Shown piece after piece: positions 8,392 to 16,612 of a DNA stretch of 40,021 nt. How positions within the stretch are numbered: the stretch's first letter is position 1; each line of letters begins with the position of its first letter. Source of the DNA: Parcubacteria group bacterium Athens0714_12 (GTDB taxonomy: Bacteria; Patescibacteriota; Patescibacteriia; UBA2591; VMGY01); assembly GCA_007378955.1 (NCBI GenBank), contig VMGY01000009.1:1-40021 (forward strand), given 5' to 3'. The notes below the pieces were generated by a model that saw only the letters and a list, made by a program, of their open reading frames with translations, searched no databases and was not told the origin of the DNA. A program made the translations under genes and the position numbers.

Positions 8392-9289
8392 GAAATTTGG
8401 ATTTTTCGTTTAATAAGGCGGCGCCTATTAACCCGGCGTCATCGCCGAGTTTAGAAATAAGGATAGGCGTTTTTTGCAAATCAGGAGTTAAGACAATTTT
8501 TTTTACTTCCTTTTTGGCTAATTCAATAAATTCTTTAAAATTACTTAAGCCGCCGCCCAAAATAATAACTTCCGGGTTTAAAATATTTATTAAATTGGAC
8601 AAACCTATGGCCAAATAATTCGCGGTTTGCTCAACCGCTTCCTTTGATTCTTTTTTATTATTTAAAAAATCTTTTTGTATTTCAAGAGCATTTTTATTTT
8701 TGCCGGTTATTTTATGGTAAGATTTAATCATTGCCATGCCGGAAGCATAAGCTTCCCAGCATCCTTTTTTGCCGCAGCCGCATTGCCGGCCATTTATTTC
8801 TATGATTTGATGCCCGATTTCTCCCGCGATATTGTCTTTACCCCTTAAAATTTTTTTATCAATTATTATCCCGCCGCCGATGCCAGTGCCTAAAGTAACG
8901 CCCAAAATAAAATTATATTTTTTTCCATGGCCAGCCAATGCTTCGCCTAAAGAAAAACAATGCGCGTCATTATCTATCGCCGTCGGTTTTTTAAATTTTT
9001 TTTCTAAAATTTTTTCAAGAGGGATGTTTTTTAATTCTTGAGAAAAATTAGGGCCGAAATTTACTAATCTTTTTTTTAAATCTATTTGGCCGGCGATTCC
9101 CAGGCCGATTTTTTTTATTTCACCGAAAGAGCGAAAATTTTCTATTTCCTGATAAATTAAACTTAAAATTTCTTTTGCTTTTTTCGGCGTGGCAAAAGTT
9201 TCTTTTTTAATAATTTTATAATCTTCCGTTAAGAGCCCGACTCTGGTTTTAGTCGCCCCGACATCAAAACTGATAATATTTTTAGGCAT
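8366..9289 (-). CDS. ROK-family sugar kinase (glucokinase-like)
   Basis: ROK kinases phosphorylate glucose or related sugars using ATP; the substrate here is not determinable from sequence. The N-terminal phosphate-binding motif is FDVGATKTRVGL. The catalytic Asp is in AIDNDAHCFSLGE, followed by GVTLGTGIGGGII, then GEIGHQI with the zinc/sugar histidine, and the ROK zinc motif CGCGKKGCWE. At 307 aa it is normal length. The last ten residues or so (KFQIPNNKPR) are encoded by the family C repeat and are probably not ancestral. An extended -10 box sits 6 nt upstream of the start, and the gene is divergent from yraN across a 36-bp gap. Confidence 0.92.
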   Translation of the reverse strand: MPKNIISFDVGATKTRVGLLTEDYKIIKKETFATPKKAKEILSLIYQEIENFRSFGEIKKIGLGIAGQIDLKKRLVNFGPNFSQELKNIPLEKILEKKFKKPTAIDNDAHCFSLGEALAGHGKKYNFILGVTLGTGIGGGIIIDKKILRGKDNIAGEIGHQIIEINGRQCGCGKKGCWEAYASGMAMIKSYHKITGKNKNALEIQKDFLNNKKESKEAVEQTANYLAIGLSNLINILNPEVIILGGGLSNFKEFIELAKKEVKKIVLTPDLQKTPILISKLGDDAGLIGAALLNEKSKFQIPNNKPR

Positions 9290-9295
9290 ATTTAT

Positions 9296-9317
9296 ATTAT
9301 ATCAAATTTAGTATAAG
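9296..9317. promoter_or_regulatory. Divergent leaderless promoters for the ROK kinase and yraN
   Basis: The intergenic gap 9290-9325 is only 36 bp. On the minus strand, TATAAT (9301-9296) with an upstream TGA (extended -10, TGnTATAAT) lies 6 nt before the kinase ATG. On the plus strand, TATAAG (9312-9317) lies 8 nt before the yraN ATG. There is no space for a 5' leader or a Shine-Dalgarno on either side. Confidence 0.6.
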
Positions 9318-9325
9318 ATATAAAG

Positions 9326-9700
9326 ATGTGGCAAAAGCAAAAAATTGGCAAGACAGGGGAAGAAATAGCAAAAAAATATTTTAAGAAAAAGGGGTATAAA
9401 ATTTTAGAACAGCATTATTGTTTAAGGGGAGGCGAAATTGATTTAATAGTTCAAAAAGAAGAAAAAATAATTTTCGTGGAAGTCAAAACCAGAACATCGG
9501 ATGAATTCGGCAATCCGGAAGAGTCAATTAATTATTACAAGCAAAAAAGTTTGAACAGAGCGATTAATAATTATTTTTTTAAAAAGCGAATAGAAAATAA
9601 TGATTATCAATTTGACGTGGTTAGCATAATGTTAGATAAAAAAGAAAGAAAGGCGCTGATAAAACATTTTAAAAATGTCCAGCTCGCCCAACTAAATTAA
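9326..9700 (+). CDS. yraN: YraN/UPF0102 family endonuclease-fold protein
   Basis: UPF0102 proteins have a restriction-endonuclease-like fold and are distantly related to Holliday junction resolvases; their exact role is unsettled. The signature G-E-I-D-L-I followed by F-V-E-V-K-T-R is intact (RGGEIDLIVQKEEKIIFVEVKTR), giving the E-D-ExK metal site. The N-terminus KIGKTGEEIAKKYFKKKGYKIL is typical. Length 124 aa is normal. No Shine-Dalgarno is present and the promoter abuts the start. A family A repeat begins 4 nt after the stop. Confidence 0.93.
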   Translation: MWQKQKIGKTGEEIAKKYFKKKGYKILEQHYCLRGGEIDLIVQKEEKIIFVEVKTRTSDEFGNPEESINYYKQKSLNRAINNYFFKKRIENNDYQFDVVSIMLDKKERKALIKHFKNVQLAQLN

Positions 9701-9703
9701 ACT

Positions 9704-9853
9704 TAATTACTTTGAATTACGAAATGCGCTTTTTAAAACAAAAAGAGTAGGGCGCGCGCTCATATCTTTTTTGCGCTGCGGACTTATGACGGGCGTCTGC
9801 AAAAAAGATATGAGCGCGCCCCGAATAATGAATTTCGTAATTCAAAGTAATTA
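9704..9853. repeat. Family A fold-back repeat, copy 1
   Basis: Perfect 22-bp terminal inverted repeats (9704-9725 and 9832-9853, containing TTGAATTACGAAAT) enclose a second, GC-rich inverted repeat that includes CGCGCTCATATCTTTTTTGC and its complement. The core GCGCTGCGGACT...GCGTCTGC is shared with the copies at 24478 and 25603. It starts 4 nt after the yraN stop. Within the gap 9701-10310 it is followed by a promoter, a broken ORF and another inverted repeat. Confidence 0.92.
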
Positions 9854-9911
9854 TTAACCTTGAATATTACCATAAATTTCGGTGTCATTTTAGATGATTT
9901 GATGCGGAGGA

Positions 9912-9941
9912 TTGACTTTTAATTTTTTGGTGTGATAGAAT
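9912..9941 (+). promoter_or_regulatory. Promoter of the antitoxin-like ORF
   Basis: TTGACT (9912-9917) and TAGAAT (9936-9941) are spaced 18 bp apart, each one mismatch from consensus. The ORF starts at 9949, 7 nt after the -10, matching the leaderless pattern elsewhere in the window. Confidence 0.5.
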
Positions 9942-9948
9942 GAATTAT

Positions 9949-10122
9949 ATGATTGCTATTACTATCCTTAAAAAATTAATAAAAAATGATGATTTGGTAG
10001 TTTTGCCTCGTAAGGAGTACGAGCGGCTTTTTCATTTTTGGGCAAACGCCGAACCTATGTCTTAACGCACTAAAAAAGCATTGAAAAAGGACCCAAGAAG
10101 ATTGCCGAAGGAAATTTTTTAA
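9949..10122 (+). pseudogene. Small antitoxin-like ORF interrupted by a stop codon
   Basis: ATG at 9949 opens 38 codons (MIAITILKKLIKNDDLVVLP, then RKEYERLFHF) to a TAA at 10063-10065. The same frame then continues for 18 codons with a plausible tail (RTKKALKKDPRRLPKEIF) to TAA at 10120-10122. A strand entering the word LVVLPRKEYERL resembles the N-terminus of small Phd/AbrB-like antitoxins in Patescibacteria, where a basic tail often follows. I infer a nonsense mutation in a roughly 57-aa gene. It could also simply be a 38-aa protein. No toxin partner lies next to it. Confidence 0.4.
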
Positions 10123-10139
10123 CTTCTAATCAATAGCAA

Positions 10140-10293
10140 TATTATTTTATTAAATTATTACGAGTTAACGAGTTTTCGAGTTGATGAAGTTATAAAAAAT
10201 TTTAACCCACTAACTCGTTAACCCGTAATAAAATAATAAAAGAATAATTTGATTTATTACAATCTGTTAATTCGTAATTCGTTAATTTGTAAT
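10140..10293. repeat. Two adjacent AT-rich inverted repeats
   Basis: The first imperfect palindrome pairs about 10140-10175 with about 10210-10242, built on TATTACGAGTTAACGAGTT and its complement. The second (about 10256-10293) is a near-palindrome reading ATTACAATCTGTTAATTCG into its complement. They share the words GTTAACGAG and GTTAATTCGTAAT. They occupy the space just upstream of the beta-helix gene, so any promoter of that gene must lie in or next to them. No clear promoter was picked out. Confidence 0.65.
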
Positions 10294-10310
10294 AATTAAG
10301 AGAGAATTTA

Positions 10311-12257
10311 ATGAATAAAAAACTTGTTTTCTTGATTTCAATAGTTTTTGCTTTATTTATTCTTGTTTTACCAAGGGGTTTTGCCGCGGCGGCGACGTAT
10401 TATGTTTCTCCTTCGGGAAATAACACTACAGGTAATGGCACAAGAGTAAATCCTTGGCAAACGCCTTACTATGGTTGCACTCATATGTCCGGGGGCGATA
10501 CTTTGATATTGATGGACGGAACTTACTCATACATTTCTGGGGGAGCCAGGACTTGGAGTAATCAAATAAGACCGCCATCAGGACCGGACGCAAATCATTA
10601 CACAATAGTAAAAGCAGAAAACGATTGGCAAGCAATAATTAATTTTGCTGGTGAGGGGGCTGACATGACAGGTGGTGATGCTGCAATTGCCATATGGGGC
10701 GGATGGGGCGGCACTGCAAGATATATCCAGGTGGAAGGCATTAAAGTCATCAATACTACTGGAGCTTTAACTACCTCTGATTGTCAGTATATAAAGATAA
10801 AAAGAATAGCGCATATTTCTTCACCTGGGAATGGAGCAGATAATAGTGGATATGGCGAGCCTTATCTAATAATGCGAGGCAGCGACCATGTTCTGCTTGA
10901 AGATAGCTGGACAAGCGGGTGTATTCGTTATGGAGTATTGGTTGTTGGAGATAATGACGACCCTTACGCGGACACTACAAATATAATTATTCGCAGGGTT
11001 GTAGTTAGAATGGACTATAAAGCTCCTGGTCAGCCCAAGGCGTGTTTTGCCGCTTATGGCGGAAATGACACTGGTTTGAGTTCTGTTGATAATATTCTCT
11101 TTCAAAATGATATTTGTATAGACTGGAATCCGGCGAGTCCCGGGATGACAGAAGTGTATGGTGGTTTTTATAACCCTAAATTTACGAAATCAGTTAAATA
11201 CCAAGGTTGTATAGCGTTAAACCTTAAACCGGCTGGAGGTATGCATGCTGCTTTTTATACTCTTGATAATTACTATCAGAATATCGGTCCGAGTATTCTG
11301 GAAAATTGCGTAGCCTGGGATTGTGATGGTCGCGCTATTTACTGGAATAGAGGTGGAGCCGTTGGTATTAGGTCGGTTACTGCAACAGCGAATCAATGTA
11401 CTTTTGGAAATTTAAGAATTGCTTCCCCGTATGCCTATGTGAACGATGGATATAGTCCGACTTCTGCCGGATGGATTATTTCGACGTTATCCAATTCGAT
11501 TATTGACTCGGCGAACGCAACAAATATTACTTATTTTGATAGTGAAAAATATAATTCCTATAATATTATTTCTCCTCCATCCGGGGCGACTAATGCAATT
11601 ACTACGGACAATAGACTGCTTTACATAACAAGGGTGGAGAACGGTTCAACTTGTAAAGGAACCGGGGAGGGTGGAGTAGATAGAGGGGCTACGATTCAAT
11701 ATCGCTATGGAGTGGATGGAACGCTTTGGGGAGAAACTGGATATAATACCTTGACTTCAACTAACCTTTGGCCTTATCCATATGAAGATAATATTAGATT
11801 AGATTTCAGGATGACAAACAACCCAACAGGGACCGCGCTTCCTACGACCAATAATGCAACCCGCGGATTTTGTGCGGATGGACAAACTTTAACTAAATAT
11901 ATCTGGGAATATCTCGGCAATCCTTGCCCATTTAATATTTGCAATTACGGTTCAACCCCAGAACCCGAACCGGAACCAGTAATCCCGCCCTCTATTACTC
12001 TTGCCAAACAAGTAGATAAATCTCAAGCTTCGGCGGGAGCTCTTCTCACTTACACTTTAACCTTTCAAAACACCTCTGTCGCAGAAGCAAAGAATATTGT
12101 CATCACCGACGAAATCCCCGAAGGAACAACCTATGTCGCGAACAGCGCCACTAATGGAGGAATATATAACTCGGGAGCAAACGAACTCACATGGACTATT
12201 CCTTCTATAGTCGCAGGCGCTTCCGGCCAAGTAAGCTTTCAGGCGAGAATAGAGTAA
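10311..12257 (+). CDS. Secreted right-handed beta-helix protein with C-terminal DUF11 domain
   Basis: A 648-aa exported protein. An N-terminal signal peptide (basic MNKKL, hydrophobic core, AAAA around residue 26) precedes YYVSPSGNNTTGNG, the usual entry to a pectate-lyase-like parallel beta-helix that runs to about residue 545 (VEGIKVINTTG, HVLLEDSWTSGC, NIIIRRVVV and similar coils). A short E-P repeat linker (PEPEPEP) leads to one DUF11 module (ITLAKQVDKSQASAGALLTY...WTIPSIVAGASGQVSF). Such proteins act at the cell surface in adhesion or polysaccharide binding; no catalytic residues can be assigned. There is no sortase motif or C-terminal membrane anchor. By eye the gene is richer in G+C and less A-biased in codon use than its neighbours, which suggests transfer. 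Confidence 0.85.
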   Translation: MNKKLVFLISIVFALFILVLPRGFAAAATYYVSPSGNNTTGNGTRVNPWQTPYYGCTHMSGGDTLILMDGTYSYISGGARTWSNQIRPPSGPDANHYTIVKAENDWQAIINFAGEGADMTGGDAAIAIWGGWGGTARYIQVEGIKVINTTGALTTSDCQYIKIKRIAHISSPGNGADNSGYGEPYLIMRGSDHVLLEDSWTSGCIRYGVLVVGDNDDPYADTTNIIIRRVVVRMDYKAPGQPKACFAAYGGNDTGLSSVDNILFQNDICIDWNPASPGMTEVYGGFYNPKFTKSVKYQGCIALNLKPAGGMHAAFYTLDNYYQNIGPSILENCVAWDCDGRAIYWNRGGAVGIRSVTATANQCTFGNLRIASPYAYVNDGYSPTSAGWIISTLSNSIIDSANATNITYFDSEKYNSYNIISPPSGATNAITTDNRLLYITRVENGSTCKGTGEGGVDRGATIQYRYGVDGTLWGETGYNTLTSTNLWPYPYEDNIRLDFRMTNNPTGTALPTTNNATRGFCADGQTLTKYIWEYLGNPCPFNICNYGSTPEPEPEPVIPPSITLAKQVDKSQASAGALLTYTLTFQNTSVAEAKNIVITDEIPEGTTYVANSATNGGIYNSGANELTWTIPSIVAGASGQVSFQARIE

Positions 12258-12270
12258 ATAATCAAATAAT

Positions 12271-12312
12271 AATTAGCCCATCAAAATTTTTAAAAATTTT
12301 GATGGGCTAATT
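12271..12312. terminator. Perfect 42-bp palindrome after the beta-helix gene
   Basis: Left arm 12271-12291 (AATTAGCCCATCAAAATTTTT) and right arm 12292-12312 are exact complements with no loop. It begins 13 nt after the stop codon. As RNA it would form a long hairpin, so it probably terminates transcription, although the expected U-run after the stem is weak. Confidence 0.65.
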
Positions 12313-12338
12313 ATTTGGCTATTAAGTAAGAGATATGA

Positions 12339-12367
12339 TTGACATAATTGCTGATTTTTTATAAGAT
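12339..12367 (+). promoter_or_regulatory. Promoter of nusA-ndk
   Basis: A perfect TTGACA (12339-12344), a 17-bp spacer and TAAGAT (12362-12367). It leaves a 5' leader of about 50 nt before the nusA ATG. A second TATAAT at 12373-12378 has no matching -35. Confidence 0.55.
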
Positions 12368-12424
12368 AAGAATATAATAAATAAAGATAGTGAAAATTAT
12401 CTTTTAAAATAATCTTATAACAAA

Positions 12425-13708
12425 ATGAGTGAAGTTTTAGACGCGATTAAACAAATTTGCAAGGAAAAAGGGCTTTCAGTTGAAGCTGTTTTAGGAACGA
12501 TTGAACAGGCTTTGGCGGCCGCTTATCGTAAAGATTTTGGCCAGAAAGACCAAAATATCAGAGTTAATTTTGACCCGACGACAGGTAAAATTAAAGCTTT
12601 TGACGTTAAGACGGTGGTTGATTATGGTCCGGAAGAAGAGGAAGAAGAAGTAGCGGAAAAAAAAGAAGTTAAAAAAGATAATAAAAAAAAGACTTCAAAA
12701 AAAGAAAAAATAGAAAAAATTAAGCTTTCTAATAATCCCGCAGCGGTTGAAGAGGAAAAAAAGAGATTTAATCCTAAATATCATCTTACTTTGGAAGACG
12801 CGAAAAAAATAAAAAAAGGCGCGAAAATTGACGAAGAAATAATTACTGAACTGGAAGTTTCCGCGCCCTTTGGCAGAATGGCCGCTCAAACAGCCAAGCA
12901 AGTGATTATCCAGCGCTTAAGAGAAGCGGAAAGAGACGCTTTACTGAAAGAATATAAAGAAAAAGAAGGAAGAATTGTCAGCGGGATAATTCAAAGAAGA
13001 GAAGGTAGGAATTTTTTAATTGACTTGGGAAAAGCCACGGCAATTCTTCCCATAGAAGAACAAATAAAGGAAGAATATTATAATTCCGGACAAAGGATAA
13101 AAGTTTTTATCGTTTCCGCGAATCAGACTTTTAGGGGGCCGGAAATCATAGTTTCCCGCACTCATCCGGAAATCATCAGAGAATTATTTGCTTTGGAAAT
13201 ACCGGAAATAAATAATAAAACAATGGAAATAAAGGCGATTGCCAGAGAAGCCGGCGCGAGATCCAAGGTTGCCGTGATTTCAAATCAAGAAAATCTTGAC
13301 CCGATTGGCGCTTGCATTGGCCAAAGAGGGGCAAGAATACAAACGATTATCGCTGAATTAGGCGGGGAAAAAGTTGACGTGGTGGAATACAGCGAAGACC
13401 AGAAAGTTTTTATCACCAACGCTCTTTCTCCGGCTAAAGTTTTAAAAATAGAAATAAATAAGAAAACTAAAGTAGCGCAAGTAGAAGTTAAAGACGACCA
13501 ATTTTCTTTAGCGATCGGCAAGGGTGGCCGAAATGTCAGATTAGCAAGCAACTTAACGGGTTGGAAGATTGAAATTAAGGAAGATTCCGAATCTAAAGAA
13601 AAAGAGAAAGACAAGAATAGTAAAGAAAAAGAAAAAAAGGAAGTTAGTAAAAAAGAAGATAAGAAAGAAGAAAAGAAAAAAAATAAGAAAAAAGAAAAGA
13701 AAGAGTAG
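12425..13708 (+). CDS. nusA: Transcription termination/antitermination factor NusA
   Basis: NusA binds RNA polymerase and nascent RNA and modulates pausing and termination. The N-terminal domain (SEVLDAIKQICKEKGLSVEA) is interrupted after about residue 65 by a roughly 45-residue acidic and lysine-rich insertion. It resumes at YHLTLEDAKKIKKGAKIDEE. The S1 domain follows (GRIVSGIIQRREGRNFLIDL), then two KH domains (IGACIGQRGARIQTI and LAIGKGGRNVRLAS). The 427-aa protein ends in a strongly basic Lys/Glu tail instead of the acidic repeats of E. coli NusA, a common style in Patescibacteria. It has no Shine-Dalgarno and is followed 10 nt later by ndk. Confidence 0.95.
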   Translation: MSEVLDAIKQICKEKGLSVEAVLGTIEQALAAAYRKDFGQKDQNIRVNFDPTTGKIKAFDVKTVVDYGPEEEEEEVAEKKEVKKDNKKKTSKKEKIEKIKLSNNPAAVEEEKKRFNPKYHLTLEDAKKIKKGAKIDEEIITELEVSAPFGRMAAQTAKQVIIQRLREAERDALLKEYKEKEGRIVSGIIQRREGRNFLIDLGKATAILPIEEQIKEEYYNSGQRIKVFIVSANQTFRGPEIIVSRTHPEIIRELFALEIPEINNKTMEIKAIAREAGARSKVAVISNQENLDPIGACIGQRGARIQTIIAELGGEKVDVVEYSEDQKVFITNALSPAKVLKIEINKKTKVAQVEVKDDQFSLAIGKGGRNVRLASNLTGWKIEIKEDSESKEKEKDKNSKEKEKKEVSKKEDKKEEKKKNKKKEKKE

Positions 13709-13718
13709 TATTATTTTT

Positions 13719-14219
13719 ATGATTGAACAAACGCTTGTTTTAATAAAACCGGACGGCTTATTAAAATCACTGACAGGCAATATCATCACCACGCTTTCTG
13801 AAACAAAATTGGATATTGTTGGCGTGAAAATGGTTCAAGTTACGAAAGAGCTGGCAAAAGAGCATTATAGCAGCTATAAAGAAAAATCATTTTTTCCAGA
13901 ATTAGTAAGTTATATCACCGGGGAATTGCATGGAAAGAAAAAAGTTTTGGCGATGGTTTATCATGGCGAAGACGCGATTAAAAAAATAAAAGAATTAGTT
14001 GGCGACACAAATCCGGAAAAAGCGCATTTTTTAAGCATCAGGGGAAAATACGGGAGAGTTTTAACCTCGGGGGTTTTTGAAAACGCGATTCATGCTTCCG
14101 CTGCACCGGAAGAAGCGGAAAAGGAAATAAAGCTTTGGTTTAATCCAAGCGAATTAATCGTTAATATTTATCCCACTGAAGCAAAAGAATTAAAAAAAGA
14201 AGAATTAGTTTGGAAATAA
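13719..14219 (+). CDS. ndk: Nucleoside diphosphate kinase
   Basis: Transfers the gamma phosphate between nucleoside triphosphates and diphosphates through a phosphohistidine. The 166-aa protein starts MIEQTLVLIKPDG, a standard NDK opening. The active-site histidine is H125 in ENAIHASAAPEEAEKEI, corresponding to the usual N-x-V-H-G-S-D-S. RGKYGR supplies the nucleotide-binding arginine region. The longer in-frame extension upstream overlaps the lysine-rich end of nusA and is a low-complexity artefact, so the ATG at 13719 is chosen. It is cotranscribed with nusA and ends at a clear terminator. Confidence 0.95.
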   Translation: MIEQTLVLIKPDGLLKSLTGNIITTLSETKLDIVGVKMVQVTKELAKEHYSSYKEKSFFPELVSYITGELHGKKKVLAMVYHGEDAIKKIKELVGDTNPEKAHFLSIRGKYGRVLTSGVFENAIHASAAPEEAEKEIKLWFNPSELIVNIYPTEAKELKKEELVWK

Positions 14220-14254
14220 ATAAGACCCGCCGAGCAAAAAACTCAAACAGAAGC

Positions 14255-14284
14255 GGTTCTTAATCTTTTAAGAACCATTTTTTT
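14255..14284 (+). terminator. Rho-independent terminator after ndk
   Basis: GGTTCTTAA (14255-14263) pairs with TTAAGAACC (14268-14276) across a 4-nt loop, followed by a seven-T run (14278-14284). Confidence 0.9.
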
Positions 14285-14293
14285 ATGCTAAAA
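14285..14293 (+). promoter_or_regulatory. Extended -10 promoter of pilB
   Basis: TGCTAAAAT (14285-14293) fits the extended -10 form TGnTAnAAT and lies 7 nt before the pilB ATG at 14301. A -35 would have to fall inside the preceding terminator stem and is not convincing. Confidence 0.45.
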
Positions 14294-14300
14294 TTAAAAT

Positions 14301-16004
14301 ATGCCTAATAAATTACAACTTTCCTCGCCGGAAGCAGAAAAAGTTTTTAAAGATAAAATGGCGAAAATGGAGCTTCAAGAAAAAGAAAAAGTGAGCCAAA
14401 AAAAAGCGGAAAGCTTGGGCTTTAGATATATTAACTTAAAAGGATTTCCTATCGGCGATGAAACATTAATTTTAATTCCCGAAAAAAAAGCCCAAGAAGC
14501 AAAAGCCATTTGCTTTTTTAAATCAGGGCAGAATATTAAAATTGGCGCTTTAAATCCGGAAAATAAAAAATTAAAAGAATTAATAAAAGATTTAAAAAAG
14601 AAAGAAGATTATAATATAGAAATTTATTTAATTTCAGAAGAGAGTTTGAAAAATCGTTTAAAATTATATGAAAAAATTTTCAAAATCAGAAAGATTGTCA
14701 GGGGCATAGAAATTAGCCAGGAAGATTTGGAAAAATTTAAAAAGAAAATCAAAGTTTTAAAAGACGTGAATAAGGAAATACAAAAAGGTTCTATTACTGA
14801 TTTTATAGCTTTAATTATCGCTTCGGCTTTGAAATTTTCGGCGTCTGATGTCCATCTAGAAACCGAAGAAAATGATGTTAAAATTAGATTTAGAATTGAC
14901 GGGGTTTTGCATCAAGCGGCTTCATTGCCTATAAAGATTTGGCCGCAGATTATTTCCCGCGTTAAACTTATTTCAAAATTGAAATTAAATATTGTTAATA
15001 GGCCGCAAGACGGCAGATTTTCAATTTTTTTAACCAAAGAAGAATTAGATGTCAGAGTCTCCACCATCCCCACAAACTACGGGGAGAGCGCGGTTATCAG
15101 ATTATTCAGTGGCTCAGCCGCTAATTTGTCTTTTGATGATTTAGGATTAAGTGGCGGCGCTTACGAGCAATTAAAAGAACAGATTTCCAAGCCAAATGGC
15201 ATGGTGATTGTTACCGGACCGACGGGCAGCGGAAAAACTACGACTCTTTACGCTATTTTGAATAAATTAAATAAGCCTGATATTAAAATAATTACCTTGG
15301 AGGACCCGATTGAATATAAATTAGAAGGGATTATCCAAAGCCATATTGAATCTTCAAAGGACTATACTTTCGCGAGCGGTTTAAAATCAATTTTAAGGCA
15401 AGACCCGGATATTATCATGGTGGGAGAAATAAGGGATTTGGACACGGCTGAAATCAGTATTCAGGCGGCACTAACCGGTCATTTAGTGATTTCTTCTTTA
15501 CATGCTAATGGCGCCGCCGCCGCCATTCCAAGGCTTTTATCTTTAGGCGCTAAGCCTTTTTTAATCGCGCCTGCTTTAAACGCCGTTATCGCCCAACGTT
15601 TAGTGAGAAGGCTTTGTTTAAAGTGCAGGGAAGAAATAAAACTTGATGAGGAAACTTTAAAAAAAGTCAAAGTTCTTTTAAAGCCGATATCTTTATCACG
15701 CCAAGATGAAAATAATAATGATAAATCAGAAAAAGAAAAAATTAATTTAGAGGAATTGAAATTTTATCAATCCAAAGGATGCAAAGAATGCCAAGGCATC
15801 GGTTATAAAGGCAGGATAGGAATTTTTGAAGTTTTTGTCATAGATTCTGAAACAGAAAAAATAATTTTAAGGAGTGAAATTTCCGAATATAAAATGAAAG
15901 AAATATCCGAGAAAAAAGGAATGATTACCATGGCGCAAGACGGATTGCTGAAAGCCTTAGACGGTATTACCAGCGTGGAAGAAGTCTTTAGAGTGACAGG
16001 GTAA
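14301..16004 (+). CDS. pilB: Type IV pilus/type II secretion assembly ATPase PilB/GspE
   Basis: Cytoplasmic hexameric ATPase that powers extension of type IV pili. At 567 aa it has the N-terminal T2SSE_N-like region (to about 130), then the core ATPase: SASDVHLETE, RPQDGRFS, Walker A GPTGSGKT, the Asp box, Walker B DPDIIMVGEIRD, and a His box (SSLHANGAAAAIPRLLSLGA). A zinc-binding tetracysteine module is split by an insertion (CLKCREE... and CKECQGIGYKGRIG). The His box reads HANG instead of the common HTND. No other pilus genes are adjacent, so the rest of the system must lie elsewhere. It may be leaderless. Confidence 0.95.
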   Translation: MPNKLQLSSPEAEKVFKDKMAKMELQEKEKVSQKKAESLGFRYINLKGFPIGDETLILIPEKKAQEAKAICFFKSGQNIKIGALNPENKKLKELIKDLKKKEDYNIEIYLISEESLKNRLKLYEKIFKIRKIVRGIEISQEDLEKFKKKIKVLKDVNKEIQKGSITDFIALIIASALKFSASDVHLETEENDVKIRFRIDGVLHQAASLPIKIWPQIISRVKLISKLKLNIVNRPQDGRFSIFLTKEELDVRVSTIPTNYGESAVIRLFSGSAANLSFDDLGLSGGAYEQLKEQISKPNGMVIVTGPTGSGKTTTLYAILNKLNKPDIKIITLEDPIEYKLEGIIQSHIESSKDYTFASGLKSILRQDPDIIMVGEIRDLDTAEISIQAALTGHLVISSLHANGAAAAIPRLLSLGAKPFLIAPALNAVIAQRLVRRLCLKCREEIKLDEETLKKVKVLLKPISLSRQDENNNDKSEKEKINLEELKFYQSKGCKECQGIGYKGRIGIFEVFVIDSETEKIILRSEISEYKMKEISEKKGMITMAQDGLLKALDGITSVEEVFRVTG

Positions 16005-16068
16005 GTTTTCTTATAAAATATGCTCAATCAGCATAATAAAATAAATTTATTAACTTAAATAAAAAACT

Positions 16069-16317
16069 ATGCGCAATCAAGAAATGGGCGGCTTTACGCC
16101 CGAAAGTGAAAAGAAAGAAGGATTAACAGAAAAAGAAAAATTAGAATGGGATGAATTACGAAAGGATCCAGATGTAATAAAATATTACAAGGATAAGGAC
16201 AAGAAGGGATTGGAAGATAGTCACCCAATTAATCATCCAGATTTACAAGAAAAGTTTGGGATAATAGAAATGTTAGAAAGAAAAGCCGGCGTTGAATTTA
16301 TTCCTGAAGAAGAATAA
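16069..16317 (+). CDS. Small charged hypothetical protein
   Basis: An 82-aa, highly charged, probably soluble protein with no membrane segment or recognised motif (begins MRNQEMGGFTPESEKKEG; contains DPDVIKYYKDKDKKG; ends in an acidic EEE). It lies 64 nt after pilB and is followed by a strong terminator, so it may be the last gene of the pilB transcript. The codon use matches the neighbours. No function can be assigned. Confidence 0.7.
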   Translation: MRNQEMGGFTPESEKKEGLTEKEKLEWDELRKDPDVIKYYKDKDKKGLEDSHPINHPDLQEKFGIIEMLERKAGVEFIPEEE

Positions 16318-16378
16318 TTTATTTTCACTAAATAATTTTTTTACTTACTATAGTTGGTAGGTCAAAATTATTTAAAAA

Positions 16379-16403
16379 AGATGCTTTTGAGCATCTTTTT
16401 TTT
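16379..16403 (+). terminator. Rho-independent terminator
   Basis: AGATGCT (16379-16385) and AGCATCT (16390-16396) form a stem with a TTTG loop, followed by a run of Ts to 16403. In the gap 16318-16699 it is followed by a family A-like half site (TGAATTACGAAATTTA, 16419-16434), the valS remnant and the fic control region. Confidence 0.9.
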
Positions 16404-16480
16404 ATTAACCTTAATTTATGAATTACGAAATTTAGTTATGTTCTACACAAGGTTGAATAATAACCAAATTTTTTAATTTT

Positions 16481-16506
16481 TTGGTCAGCTGGCGACGATT
16501 AGAATT
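16481..16506 (-). repeat. Orphan copy of the valS 3' end (distal direct repeat)
   Basis: These 26 bases match 17951-17976, inside the last codons of valS, at 24 of 26 positions and in the same orientation. Read on the minus strand they still encode ILIVAS followed by a stop, against MLIVASWPK in the intact gene. No other valS-like sequence continues beyond it. The two copies bracket fic with 1,470 bp between equivalent bases. Confidence 0.8.
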
Positions 16507-16612
16507 TTTTTTCTTTGGCAATTTATTTTTATTAGGTCAACGCAATATGTGATATAATTAAAACAGTTGAATAAATTACCAAAATATATTAAGGAATTTA
16601 ATAGATAATTTT

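Noticed and set aside
9704-9853. Family A repeat as an insertion sequence
   Set aside because: It has no ORF and no clear target duplication, so it is listed as a repeat rather than a mobile element.
10140-10293. Possible CRISPR array in the repeat-rich gap
   Set aside because: The repeats are inverted, of unequal spacing and AT-rich; there is no regular spacer structure and no cas gene.
13569-13718. Upstream extension of ndk into nusA
   Set aside because: It is the lysine-rich tail of nusA read in another frame; NDK homology starts at 13719.
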